Source: Sthenelais limicola (lineage: Eukaryota; Annelida; Polychaeta; Phyllodocida; Sigalionidae). From it: DNA of 64,000 bases. Below, piece by piece: positions 37,101 to 51,000 of this stretch (the first letter of the stretch is position 1; every line of letters starts with the position of its first letter). The position numbers and the translations under genes were made by a program. The notes under the pieces are model-generated. The model was not told the origin of the DNA, ran no database searches, and saw nothing but the letters and a program-made list of their open reading frames with translations. The stretch is taken from positions 57,718,966-57,782,965 of the forward strand of contig OW804094.1 in NCBI GenBank assembly GCA_942159475.1, in the 5' to 3' direction.

Positions 37101-40100
37101 TGTTTTCAGGGTGTCCGTAAGCAGAGCAATACGTTCATTTGGTGAGCCTAATAGACCGAACGATTGGTTTTCACAAAAGGTATGTACGGAATCTTTTTTT
37201 AGTTGCTGGTACAAATTTCAATTTCTTTATTGCAGCGCCTACAGTTACATGTATCAGAATATAAATGTCAATGAACACAAAGGAGAAAATATTAAGAACG
37301 TCCAACACGAGCAGTCTGCAAGCTGTTTCTGTTTATATATATAATATAGCTAACATCTCCTCATAGTCCTTCCAATCGTTGTACAATAGTGGCGCCACTT
37401 GGTGAGTGTTTCTCACGCTACCGAAGACTCTGGGTGGACGTTCTCTAAGTAAGACTTATCAATCATGATATAATATATCAACGAGATGTATCCTTATTCT
37501 GGAGGTGTTGCATGCGGCAGCATTAACATAAGGATATTGGGTACCGGTGCTCTTGAGCACCTCAGATAATTAGGAGGCTAGCCTCTGAGTGTTTTTTTGT
37601 TTTAAGTTGTATTTCGATTGAATGGGTGCAGCCTCCTTTTAGTATCACTATAGGAAAGGTATACTATACTCTACTCTACTTAAGACTTTGTCACACCCCT
37701 GGGGCAGTCTAAATTGGAGGGGTGGCTTAACAGTGGCCACATGGGTTTGTTTTGACTGTGTGGGCTGGTGCTGTTAAGTGGAGGAGTGTATTGGCTTGGC
37801 CTGTTGGCTGTGAGTGACAGGGAGGGAGGTATACAGACTGTGTGAGTGACAGGGAGGGAGGTATACAGACTGAGTGAGTGAAGCCTGTTGGCTGTCCTGT
37901 TGGCTGTGATTGACAGGGGGTTGGCTACTAGGCAGGGGGTTGGCTACTAGGCATTCCTACTAGGCCAGTGAGAGGAAATATCTGAGGAGATCATCAGATA
38001 AGTTATGTAACTGAAGTGTAACATCACTGTGAAATGCCTCCTGCTGATTGTGGCCCAGAGTGGAGGAGGCCAGGTTTGGAAGTGAGTGATGGTTGCCATG
38101 ACAACCATCACTATCCCATCTATGATGGGATAGAGGTAGGAGCACAGGTGGTATTTAGGTTTAAATGAGGTTAACAAGTTTGGAACTGAAAGAGGCCTGA
38201 TCTTAAATACTTATGAGCTAGGGGGAGAGTAATCCTGGAGAGGGGGACCTATGGCCTGCATTTTTGCACAGGTCTGCATGTATACATGGCTGGTGCACCC
38301 ATAGACCACCCCTCCCGCTCTACTTTTTTCTCCAACTATCTCGAGTTTACGATGGGCTATCTCGACTTTACGATGGGCTATCTCGACTTTACGATGGGCT
38401 ATCTCGACTTTACGATGGGCTATCTCGACTGTTTCAACTATGCAATCAAATGTAACACTCAGCAATCGACTGTTCAACTAATTAATCAATAAACGCATGG
38501 TTCAGAATAGTAAATAATACGTTCTTTTGTATTTTCAGAATTGTGCCCTGCAGTACTCTGATCTTCTTGAAAAAGTTGAGGCCCCAAAGTAAGTGCACGT
38601 TTGCTGATGGATCAGCGGGTACAAATGTTTGTTTTCTCAATAAACTTTTATTGAAAAAATCAGTGTGATTCTCTTAATTAAATTAAGTAAACCATTGAAA
38701 TATTCACTGCAAAATCTGACGCTCTTGTTTCCCTTAGGCGAAAGAGGGCTGACAGGGGAGAAAGTGATACGGCAGGAGACCTTATTGTGCGGAAACTGTC
38801 AAACGAACGTACTGATGAAATGAAAAAGCTCATCCAGGAAAGACAACTCAAATACAAGTGAGTATGCTCCATACTATATTTTTCCCTTTCTTATAGTAGA
38901 GAAGCGACAAAATCTTTGGGAAATACGAAATTCTGATCACACCATACTTGTCGAAATAGTCAACGCCAAACTAATACTATTTCCCTTCTCTATCCCATAC
39001 CTTGCTAAACTTATCTGTGTTGCTAATTGTTAAAACAGAATGAAACATAATAAAGATAATAAATATCCAATTACTAGCTCCATACACTACTTATTATTTA
39101 TATGCTCATGAAAATGAAGAAAATAAAACTTTTGTTTTTTAAAATTTTGACTCGCCATGAAGTATTTTCAAGTAAAACAATTCGAATTCATATGGTATGC
39201 ATTTTTTTTTGATAAAGTTTTATTTCCCAAACTATTTCACGCTTGTGATACATTTCATGTTGAGAAATTTTCAAATTTCGATTAATTCAACTTCATCATG
39301 AAAATAAAATAAATTAATAATTTAAGTTTAAACAATAAATGTGACTTCATAACCACACCCTTGGCATATTATACACTACAACACAGTTCATCATATAGAC
39401 AGCAGGAATAAGCTTAATCAAACTAAACTCATACAAGAATACACAATACAACTACATCATGAAAACTGGGAAAAATTAATCATTTTAAAGTTATTCAAAA
39501 TAAGGATAGATAGCAGCAAAAACAACGCCCTAGGCGATTCCCACATGAACCCTTTTTTTGTAGTTTTTGTGGCCTAAATAAAAACAAAAGGTACAAAAGA
39601 CCGTTTCTAAATCAAATTTGTCCAGCAAATAAAAACAGATATAGTCACTTATAAGGCTGCGATTCCACTGGCTCGCTCTTTTCCTCCGCTCATAGCCCGC
39701 TCTTTTTATTTCCCCAAGCACCTAACAAGCGAAGGCAGAGCGTTCCAATAGAATCGGTTATTGCGCTTGCTATGCGCTCTTAAAATTTGACACTGCGCTT
39801 AGATCTGACGTGTTTGATTTGAGCGCAGCAACACAACGCTCTTTCTACCTGTAAACTAGCGGACCAAGAGCGCAGTGAGAGCGCACAAACGCATTTGCTA
39901 TTGATTTCATGTAGGAAACAAACGCACCAGTAAAATCGCTCTGCGCTTGTATTGCGCTAAAAATATTTGCGAATGACAAGCGAATGACAAGCGCCCTCTA
40001 AACAAGCGCAGCAAGAGCGAGCCATGAGCACATATACAAGCGAGCCAGTGGAATAGTACCTTAACACACCTTTTTGATCATAAATCAATACATATAGAGT

Positions 40101-42001
40101 TAAATCACAATAATTGGGAGAATCATCATTTGGCTAACAGCAGTTAGCTATAACAAATTATTCAATCAATCAATTTACATCATTTTTCAAAAATCTTTTT
40201 AGATCAGTCCAATCGGCATTTTGCTCAATTGCAGGGATCTTGTTCCACATTATGTGTCCTTGAACAAAAGCAGACTTACTAAATCTTTCAGAACTAGGTG
40301 TACAAACCACCATAATTTGACCTTCTGCAAGGCGAGTTTGTCTAGGTCTCATATCCATATATCTAGGCAGCTTAACTAAATTGAAATTCAATATGAGTAT
40401 ATTGTTTCACCTTTTTTCACCTCTTATCCTGGGTATTTATTGATGATTCAACGGGAAAAAATTTCTCATGTCTTGGTATGGTCTAACCATTATTATTCAT
40501 TGTACTTGAAACAGAAAATATTGTGTTATGAAAGAATGAAAATGCTTATAATCAGTATAATTTGATGTTCTCAGGAAATTGAAGCGAGAGGTGGAAGCTA
40601 TCCGTGCTGGTCAGTTCGACGACAAGCTTCCACAAATATGGCAGGAAATGCAACAACATAAGAAGGCTGCCATCGAGGCGGCCGTGGCCGCCAAACAGAA
40701 GGCCGTGGAGGAGTCTGAAGCCCGTGCAGCAGCTGCTGCGGCTGCCCGTGCACCTGGCAAACCCGTCACCATTCCAGCCAAACCCAAACGTCCTCAGCCT
40801 GGCCTTAAGCTCAAGACGACGGGAGAAGCTGGGGAGGGCGCAGTGACGCCGGGAGCAGCACCAGAGCCTGATGTCAAGGTTTGTTTATGAACATTTTTAT
40901 ATCAATATGTACACAATAATTGTGTTATTTTTATCCCGATTTACAGTTGCGCCTTTTATTGGCTCGAAGAGCCTTTTAGAATTAGTGTAGTATACTGACA
41001 AAAATCGGCGGTCGGCAGATCAGGTTACTAATTGACATTCCTGTAGATAAGAGACCCCCCTATTTATAGCCGCATGATTTGTCCTATAATCCTATAAATT
41101 TCCATGCAGTAAATATAACCAAAGCGCCACCTTTTGGTCTAATTTTCGGAAATTTAAATTAATTTTTTCATTTTCAAATTTAAAGGTGTTGTTTCAAAAA
41201 TCAGCACTTTCCTTTGATCTTCTATATATCTCAATCTAAGATGGAATGTTGATAATCCTGATAATCCCCTCGCTTGGGCGGCCTGCTTGACCGCCCCCTG
41301 GCGCCGCTTGACCGCCCCCTCTGATAACGCCACTGATATCCACCACTGCCCCAGCTTTGCCAGCTGTCGTCGCTCGTTTTTGGCCGCCAGGAGTTGGGGA
41401 GTAGGGGGCGCTTTGACACCTCCTCCTTACTCTAACCACATGTGGTGAGTCTCCAGGGTCTCTGCCAGGGTGTGACATTTCAGCCCCCAAAGATAATTGT
41501 GACCATGTGTGGTCACTGGTTGGTGTCAGTTCTTCTTTCAACTTTCAATTTTAATTGGTATAGGTCGTCTAGGTTTTGTGTTCGTAGCCATATTCCTTCC
41601 TGAACAATATGTATTTATTGTACTGAACTTTAAAAGTAATGTTCTCCCTTCGAATTGCAATGTGGGAATGAGGAAGCTTTTAACCCTGGAGAAGGGAACC
41701 AAAATTAAAAGACATAAATGGCGACGACCATGACATATTTGAGAGACAGGAACAGGCAAGTGGCAGCACATCCACCAACTAATTCGTAAATCAGTGATGT
41801 CAAAGTCAGTGCTCCATTGTGACCCCTGAACCCCCACCATCCTTGCCGCGCTCTTTAGAGGCTGGACAGAGTGTACCATCTCTTAAATTTCAGGTCTGTA
41901 AGAAACATGTGTTCGAAAATAATTATAATAGAGGGGGGGGGGGGGGGGGGGGAGAGAGAAAAAAAGAGAGGGAGGCAGAGCGGGGAGCTCTCTCTCACTG
42001 T

Positions 42002-42036
<35 letters not shown>

Positions 42037-45000
42037 TCCTCCCCCTCCTCCCTCCTCCTCCGCTAGAGGGTGGCCTGCTAGAGGGCGCTTGTAATATGTG
42101 GGTCAGATTTTCAGAAAATGTACAATTGGCAGTTGTACACATTTAATAAATTCTCCTGAATTAGGCTGCAATTTGGTCAATTATAGGTAAATTTGAGTAT
42201 ATTCGGCATTGCATTGATTCTAGCAATCTGTTTGGTTAGATTGGACTGTATTTTGAACTTTATTTTCGTCTGAAATTTGGGTTAGTTGACAGGATTTATG
42301 AAGGCGAATTGTACATTTTCTGAAAATCTGACCCATGTAGCCCTTCAGTTGCTCTCTTCTTGACACTAATTAGGTGATAACAGATAACATCCTAGCACCG
42401 ATGTCTCATGCCAAGATAATTGTGACCATGTGTCCCCATATTAGACTGGTTGAATAATAGAACTATTAGAAGTCAAGTTAGCTAATGAATATAGCAGAGA
42501 TGTGGTTTATTCTTAAAGACTTATAATCTAATTAAATTAGATCCTCTCCTCTCCCTCCTCTCTCTCACTGTTTCTCTCTCTCTCCCATTCCTCCCTGTCC
42601 TCTCTCTTTCTATCGTATCGATCTCATCCAGGCAGACCCACTGAGCAAGCACATGTGTCTGGGAGTGTGGTGGTGTACATTTGGTTTTCTGATACATTAA
42701 GTCGATTCTGCTAATCTTGTCTAAAATCAATAAATACTAGATGTATAGTTTTATTTTGTTTACTGTTATGTTCGATGTGCCTGTTGAACCAAATTTTAGC
42801 AAAATTTTAGCTAAATGTTAGGCATTCTAAAGGAATTCCAACAAAAAAACGTGTGTACATTGTGGCCTGGCCATGACCATTTGACACGCCAAGGTGAAGG
42901 GCGCACTGACCCACATATGGCCTGTCCTTCCTTATCTGCCCCTCTGCCCCCAAGGTAATTAAGAGATGACAGACCTGTGACAGCTTATCAAATGTGTGAA
43001 AGTGTTCTTAAAACTTTTTTTAGAAATGGGAATTAATGAATAGTTCCAACACCATTGTATACTCCACATACTACGGATGAAATACAACTTTGAATGGAAT
43101 TGGTGGGCCAATTAGAAGAAAAGTTCTGACAGTTTTTCAAAGTTCAAAGTTCAATCAGAAACACCCATTCTCTCCCCTCCCCCTCTCTCTCTCTTTTCCT
43201 CTCCCACTACCTCCTCCACCCATCTATCTCATCCATCCATCTATCTATCTATCTCATCCATCCACCCCCAAATCCCCATTCCAGAATCTTTGTAAGTCAA
43301 TCATTTTTAGTACAGTCAATCTTCGTTAATATAACAATCCCCAATCCCATAATTTTTTTTATGCAGGATAAAAGCAGTCAGGATATTGGGGGTTGAATGG
43401 TCCTTTGGCTTTGCCCTCATCAGCAGAACTGAGTCAAATACCTTAATAAAAAATATTTTAAAATCTCAAAGTTCTCCCATTTAGCCCCCTACCGTCAGGG
43501 GGCGCCATTTACCCTCTTCGAGCAATTTTTCGCCCATGAGGCGAAAATCCAAGGCTTTTCAACTGTTACTTGTTCATGTTCAGCTTTACTAAAGGTTCCT
43601 ATTTTACATTTATTGGATCGATGTACATGTGTATAACAATCAGATTTACTTTCCCAATACTTTATTCATGCTTTAATATATTTGGTCAGAATGTTTATCA
43701 AGGGACTAACATGATGTAGTATGTCAACTGCTATATTTTGGGGTTTAGTAGTTGATATTCTCCTGGATTTAAACTTTTCATTCCATTTTCTACATCGGAT
43801 ATTTACAAGAAGTTAAGTGCGAATTATTTTATCGATTCAGCACATGTTAGAGTTATAATTTTACTTTTACTTTTTAAGGTTGAAGAACGGGCTACCCCGA
43901 TCACACAGATTTTAACACCACCCAGCCAACTGGAGGTTAAACCCAAACCAACGCCGCCTTCATCTCCGCTCCTTTCATCTCTCCTACAGAACAAACATGA
44001 GCTTCAGGTTTGTTATTGATAATGAATGGCACTTTCAATTTTGTTACCGCCTATTCTCAGTTTCTGATAGTCGTTGTGAAATATAGGCTACCTAATGATC
44101 TGGTTTTATTATAACGATGCGTTATTTGGATATTTCAGTGTCTGATATCAGTGTTCATTTGCAATGTCATGGTTGGTTCAAAATGAACAATTAAAACAGG
44201 CAGGGACATACTTACCTGGTTAATATTCTTTAGTCATTATTACTTCGAGCAAACACAAAAGTCGAGAAGTTATGGGGGCTGATTTCTCTGGGGCACCTGA
44301 TTTTGTTGGCATGGATGCATCTAATGATATTATCCATGGAAATAGTCTGCACAGCCATAATTTGTTTACATCAATTTACTTAATTATTGTTGCTTGTTAC
44401 AGAAGGCGCTGTCAGCCCAACAACCTACTGCTACCCAGCAGCAGCAGGTGGTTCGACAGCCAGCACCCTCTACCAGCAACGAGACGATCCAAGCTGTTCC
44501 GCAACAGGTGGCAGCACAAGCCAGTGTTCCCAAAGTCAAGACGGAAATCGTCAAGTCGGTTCCAACTATAGAAATAAAAGAGGTTAACTCATGGAATCAT
44601 TTCTCTGCAGCGAATATAATATACACCGAAAATAATGTTTATTCGTTTTAATTATCTTCAGAAGTACTTGATATTGACGCGGGTGAGGGACTGGTCTATA
44701 GCACTGCTGGCTTGAATTCTATGAGCGGATTAGCACGATTGCTTCAGACTCAGTTTAACATTAACAAGCGCCTTCGGCGCTTGGATTGTAGAGGCAGTTG
44801 TGTAGTCTGAAGCATAGGTGTAGGAACCAAAACAATGTGAGCTGTGGTGGAGATGACTGAGGGGTGAGGGGAACCACTGCCATATGGCGGAGATAGTGAG
44901 AGGACCGCACTCATGACCAGCGAGGCATGACGTGACGTAATGGGTCCGACTGGGTTTTGGGGTCTCTAACAGGGAAGAAAACCCCGGTACCAGGCCGGCC

Positions 45001-48000
45001 TCTCTAGTATATACTGGTCCCCGGTTTCTCCCTTTTCCATGCGGAGATCTGAGTAAGCCTCCAACCACGTCTTAATATAGAGGCTACTAGCCTCACCCCA
45101 ATAGAAAACAACATTATGGGTCCAATGTGGTGCCAGCAAGTTAATTAAAATGAGGTCTTTAAAGTGAAAAAAACCTCGTTCCTTAACAAACCTTTCATTC
45201 TTTCCAATGTCTTTCTCTTGAAGGAGCCCGTTGAACCTGAATTACCCACTGAGGCGCCTGCTACGAAAGAGACACCCGAGCCTAAACAAATACTGACGCC
45301 TGTTAGTGTTCCTGTCACTACTGTTGCGCCAGCGAAGACAGTTACTGCTCCAGCAGCCGCCCCTATCCCCGCCGCTGCCAGTACTAATGTGACCACTAGT
45401 TCAACAGCTACTGCTCCAAATGTTGTCGTGAAAACTGAAGTGCCCTCCTCGCCCTCCGTTGGTAAGCGGATTCATGCTCTATCAAGAATGTCAATATGTG
45501 TCCACTTCCACATCCAAATTTAAAACATTTGTCACATACTTTCGTTTATTTCTATCAAGGCGGTTTTAATATTCTCTCTGAAGTTCCAGAGTGATGTTGG
45601 TGACTTCTTTGGTTGGGAGTTCGGTCCTTTTCAGTGTTTGCATGTTATCACTGCTTTGCATGGTACTATAATCCTTTTTTGCGCATGCATCCTTATGTTA
45701 GTGAATGAAATCAATGTGTCATTCCACATTCGACCTTTGTTATTGGACTCTTTATCATTTAAAACGTTTCCTTCGATGAATCAAAAACACATCGGGGATT
45801 TTTAAAAATAACTAATGATCCCTAAATCATTCACTATTAAGGTTTTTATGATCGATGCCCGAATCCAAACCTTCCCAAAATCAATATTCCCTTGGGGAGT
45901 GGGATGGGGCCCAAACTTATGATTATAAGAAATAGTTTACAGCATCTGCTAAATGGGCTAAATTTACTATTGTGTTACAATACCAATCATAGAAAGTTGA
46001 TAATTATTACAATGCTTTTTTTTTCTATAAAGAAAATCGATCCTAATCAATATGTAGAAATACATCTCCAACAATTAAAGGTATAAAAACCTCTTAGTTA
46101 CATCATCATATTTGGAACATTCTTATTTCTCATATGTCCCTGTCAATCTTTCTGACCTTGCTTGCTTGAAAGGTTTGTGATGATTTTATTAAATACAATG
46201 CATAACTGACACTTAGTGGAGGGTGCAACTAACTTGCTCTTTTTCGCTCTGCTGTGCTGACACAGGTGCGCCTACTCTTTCCCGACTGCTTGTCACTCCA
46301 GCATCCTCAAGCTCCACCCCTCTCAAGCTCTCTACCAATGTTGCTTCATCAGTAACATCACAGAAGCCCGCCACTCCATCCACGCCGCCTAGCTCTAAGG
46401 CCACGCCCTCTCGTGTGGCACCCAGTAAAATCAAAGTTGCATCAGGTAGGATCGCTATATGTAATGCTGGCACCTCATGCCGCCCATCTTGTGAACACTT
46501 GCTGCTAGGTCAGAGTATGGTAATCGGTAATGTTAACCTGGCGTTGCAACTTTTAGATGGATTATTTTATGCCTTCTTAAAGTGGAATGATTTACAAAAA
46601 ATGGCTTGTGGTTGCCAAATGATCGTCGGAAAATTCAGGTGACAAGTTCCAATAATTCTTTCTATATGTAATTTGTATCCTTTGTTTAGATCTTAGAAAC
46701 ATCTTGGGACATCCATTGATCGTAACATTTGTTTGTACACTGTGCATGCCCGTTTATGTTCAACTGTTATTTTACCGAAGATTGGCTGTATAAAAATTCT
46801 GAATTTAAAAAAAAAAAAAAAAAAAAAAAAAGCCACCCCCAAGCAGATTGTTATAAATCCCGCGCACACAGGCGAAATAAAAACATGTTTAATTATTCCT
46901 GATATAGTTCTGGATTGTCAGTAATTAAAAAAAAAAATTTACAAAAAGATAAAGTAAAATTATTGGGGTTTTTTTCTGCAGCCGAGCCTCAGGAGGGAAT
47001 CCCTATTTTCAAGACGACTTTATCGGAACCCCCACCCACGCCAACTGCTCCTACAACACAGACCAAAGATTCATCAAAATCTCAAGTAAGTTATTTAATT
47101 TTAAGTATTGTGTCAGCTTTGGTTAACCTTATACCTTTTGACCATGGTTGCTGTAGGTTCATGCCAAATTAAAAGTTTGTGTGATTAATATCTAACGACT
47201 TTTGAATACACTCAGCCCGGCATTGGCCGACCCATCTGGACGTCGGGTCGTCATAACAATGATATAGAGTATGCCTACCCAGAAACATTATAAATGAACA
47301 CCATCTTATTTAAAGCAACTTAATCTCATTGAGAAAAAAATTCACATTAACTTACTAGGTAGACAAAATGATTCGCAAGATGGAATTTTCAAATATCCAG
47401 CCCCTCAACGTTTTCGAAATGCCGGCCTCCATTGAGATTGGCCTGCAACCAAAGTGGCCCGGGAGCCGTGTGTCAAACAAAATGGCAAAATTACCCAAGA
47501 TACCCGTTGATACACATTATATCAGGCGTGCCTGGCGGGGCATTATGAGCTGAGTGAATTAAAGTAGGGCAAAACTTTGGTGTTTTACAAAGGGCTCAAA
47601 ATTCGATCTCTATAATCGATTGTAATGGATTTTCTTTTGAAAGAGCTGATATCAAATCATCATATATATATTGTAGTAGATAGGGTTGGGGAGCGGTGGA
47701 CGAATGATGTATATCGGGTACGTTCGTCCGCCGCTCGGGGCGCTAGGATTCCACCCAACAGCAAGTATCCAACAAATCTGATAATGCTAAATCAACTCAC
47801 TGTTCACCTAGTACTTCGTCTTCCACCAGTTTTCTTCGATGTATTGGGACTTGACGAAGACGTGTTTTGATCGGTAGATGATCCCCGGTGTCAATGGCAT
47901 GGGTTGTCCGATCAGTCCACCCTAATTTGTCTTAAAAAATATCCTCAAAATCCTAGTACAGTTTCTGTACCAACTCTTCCCTGCACCACCGATTCGTCTG

Positions 48001-51000
48001 TCTGGGCCCAGAGGTCCAGGGGCCCATTGCTCCGCATTCTCGCTAACTATTTCCCCGTTGAAAGTGTATGGATAAATAGTTAGCGAGAATGCAGAGCAAC
48101 GGGCCTCTGACAGATCGATTTACCAACCCCTTCGGCGATTTGTCCACGTTTGCATCACATTGGGTGGGCAGTTTGTCCCCCATTTCTTCCCATTGCCCCA
48201 TTCGTTCTCCTGGGTGCAATTCCATGTCCTCGTTGGTTGGGTTGGAAATTCGGATCCATGTGAGTCCCTTTACTACCTTACCCACCGTCCTGACTGTAAA
48301 TAAGCCCGACTCCAGCCAGCAAGGTTCCACCACGACCTCCGCTTGGCAGTTCCACTCCCCTACTGTAGCCAGTAGGTTCGTCCAGCTGCCCAAGGGTACT
48401 GTTAGGCCCCAAAGGTACTGTTAGGCTCTCCCTCACCTCCACAGGTCACACCTGCGCCACACTGATCAAATTTTACCGTCTGCTTGTCCACGTCTACCAC
48501 CCCTTTTAAGGGTCTGAGTAGGTCTATCCCTAGGATACCCTTGTAATCCATGTCTACCAATATCGTTGGTACCGGGATCTTAGTCCCCTGAAATTCAACT
48601 TCTAATTGCACCTGCCCCAACAGGTGCATGGGTTGTCCCCCCACTCCAACTACTTGGATGTTTGTGGGCCGAAGAGTCGGGCGATCAGTCATCCCCTCCC
48701 ATACAGCTCTTCCCAGCAGCGTGACACAAGTGCCTGTGTCCACCAGCCAGTCTATCCGCCCTCATACGATCAGATGCTTGGCAAAGTGTCCCATCTCCCT
48801 TGGACGTTCGTCTCAGTGGTGCTTGTGCCGAATGCTGCAAGGACAGAGTGGCCCGGCCACCTACTGTCCCCCAGAGTTTTTTCACCCTTCTGTCTTGACT
48901 TTGTTCATCCAATGTGGGCATTCTCGCTTAAAATGGCCCGGTTCCCCACACCCAAAACATTTATTTCCCATGTCACGTTGCCAACCAACTTTGGCCAGTA
49001 GGGTTTTCATCATCATTTCTTTGAGTTGTCCAACCCGTTCGTCTGCGCCCATGTTAGCTTGCACCGTTTGGATGGATGATAGGCTTTTTCCCCCCTCGCT
49101 CTTCGGCGGAGAAATGAGCTCCCCCATGTAGAGCTGCTGATTGGGATTCCGCCAGGGTTCATGGTTTGGCTTGGGCGACCCATCATCGTAGGTTGGTATC
49201 AGCCAGCGCTGAGGTGAACAGGTCTTTTCCCAGATCATCTAAGATGTCCCAGTCGGCCTGGGATAAGCTAGCCGCGCCAGTCTCTCGACTTCGGCCGCAA
49301 TCTGTTGTACAGGGATGCAAGTTTTCCGTCAGTTGACTGATTTCCTTCAATCCTATCATTACGAAAAAGTGTATATTATTTTCCTGCATTTCCCTCAAAT
49401 TCCTATAAATGTTAATAATTGAGTGACCCGCACATGCCCATCTCCAGCTGCTAGACGCACTGGGTCAGTACAAGCTTAGCTGGAATGTACGGTTGAGCTG
49501 TGTGCCATTGGCAGCTTTATAGCAATCCCTGGTCCGCCAAGGTTCCGCTAGCAACTCGAATGAGTGATACCACCGGGAATTTAGCGGAATTCCTGTAGCG
49601 GAGAGTATGGTACCCCTGTACTGGGGTGCACCATACCCAGGGGCAGAGGCTGCCTCCCCGGTAGACCAAGCCTTGAGGCCACGCTGTCGGGGCAGCGGGT
49701 CCCTGCCTGGCAGACAGTGGTAGTGAGTCAGTGGGTCAGTGGGTGCAACTCGTGGCCGTGGCTGTGTGTCATCTCACGAGGTCTTACTGCACTAACTCAT
49801 TTCAAAGATATATGTCATAAGCAACGAATAAATGTGTAGAGAAGTGGGATATGCTAACCTAATGTTATTGAGTGTCATTTAACAGAGATAATGTAATAAG
49901 GGCGCAAATATGAATAAATGTGTATTATTTACAAAATGGACCAATCACATGAGCTACATTCAGCCCGGGACTAGTAGCATCTCAAACCATAAACAAGAGA
50001 TGGACACGACCTCATGTGCATCTGATATGTACACAGATCCGATGTAAACAATACTTGTTGCAAATAGCTACTCTACACACATTCACTATGGTGTGAGGAA
50101 TACAAATATTCAGACTTTTTCTGCAGCTGACTGATTTGGGTCTTCTCTCTGACTTAAACCACGTTATTTACATCTCTACCGGATAACATATACCAATGGA
50201 GGCTTAGTACTGTGTGGATCTGGGGTGATGTGGTGACTGATCAATGCTTTTGCTGCTATGGATATTGACTAGGATCATTTCCCCGGAATTGTTCTACCAT
50301 TTGACTGATTTTGTGTATGTCTAATGCTTACATTGATTGGTGTTGTTATACACTATTTTGGATTGACTTGGTTTGGCCGCATCACCTAGAGATAGAGTGG
50401 GATGCAGTGGTCGATGCTGCTGCTAATATCAACGCTACCACTTGACTGAACTTTGGATTTACTTAGGCTTACATCGCCATTCTGTCAACCCTTTTTGATT
50501 AAAAAATATACGTTGTTCTGTGATTTGCCTACCTCTAATACTTAGAGGTAATAGATTATTATCTTTGACTTATTCAACAGTTTGGATAACTTCACAATTG
50601 TCAGTCACGAATCTCTACATTTTATGCTTTTGCATACTGCCAATACTGGTATTTATTTCGATCATTACCAGTAAATATGACTTCTTATGTAACATCTCAG
50701 GCAGAAGCCAGTGTGGTGGACAAAGGTTGCAAAAATAAATTTAGATTTGATTGGTTAAATGAGACGGGACACAAATGGGGATTTACTATCCATCTGGGCA
50801 AGGAAGCCTAAAGATATACCTGGCCACTGCTTTTGTATATTTTGCAAGACGAGTATTAAATATGAAAATGTCGGGAAAAGAGTTCTTCATGTTCATACTC
50901 AGTCAACACATCATAAGCTAATAAGATCTGTCATATACAGCACACAACGATTTCCTTCTTCTTTCTCTGTGAGTACAGCTAGAAATGAGACAACTTTTAG

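Noticed and set aside
38336..38431. CRISPR-like array
   Set aside because: Direct 21-bp tandem units without spacers in an animal intron: a minisatellite.
41819..42146. Gly/Pro/Ser-rich frames on both strands
   Set aside because: They cover the G-run and CCT tract in BRD8 intron 6.
44730..45068. 112-codon minus-strand frame
   Set aside because: No motif and intronic; no splice or start evidence.
47368..47553. 61-codon plus frame (MIRKMEFSN)
   Set aside because: No family recognised; it sits in a possible small repeat and has no splice context in BRD8.
48606..49131. Plus-strand frames of 131 and 167 codons
   Set aside because: Antisense shadows of the gag and protease sequence on the minus strand.
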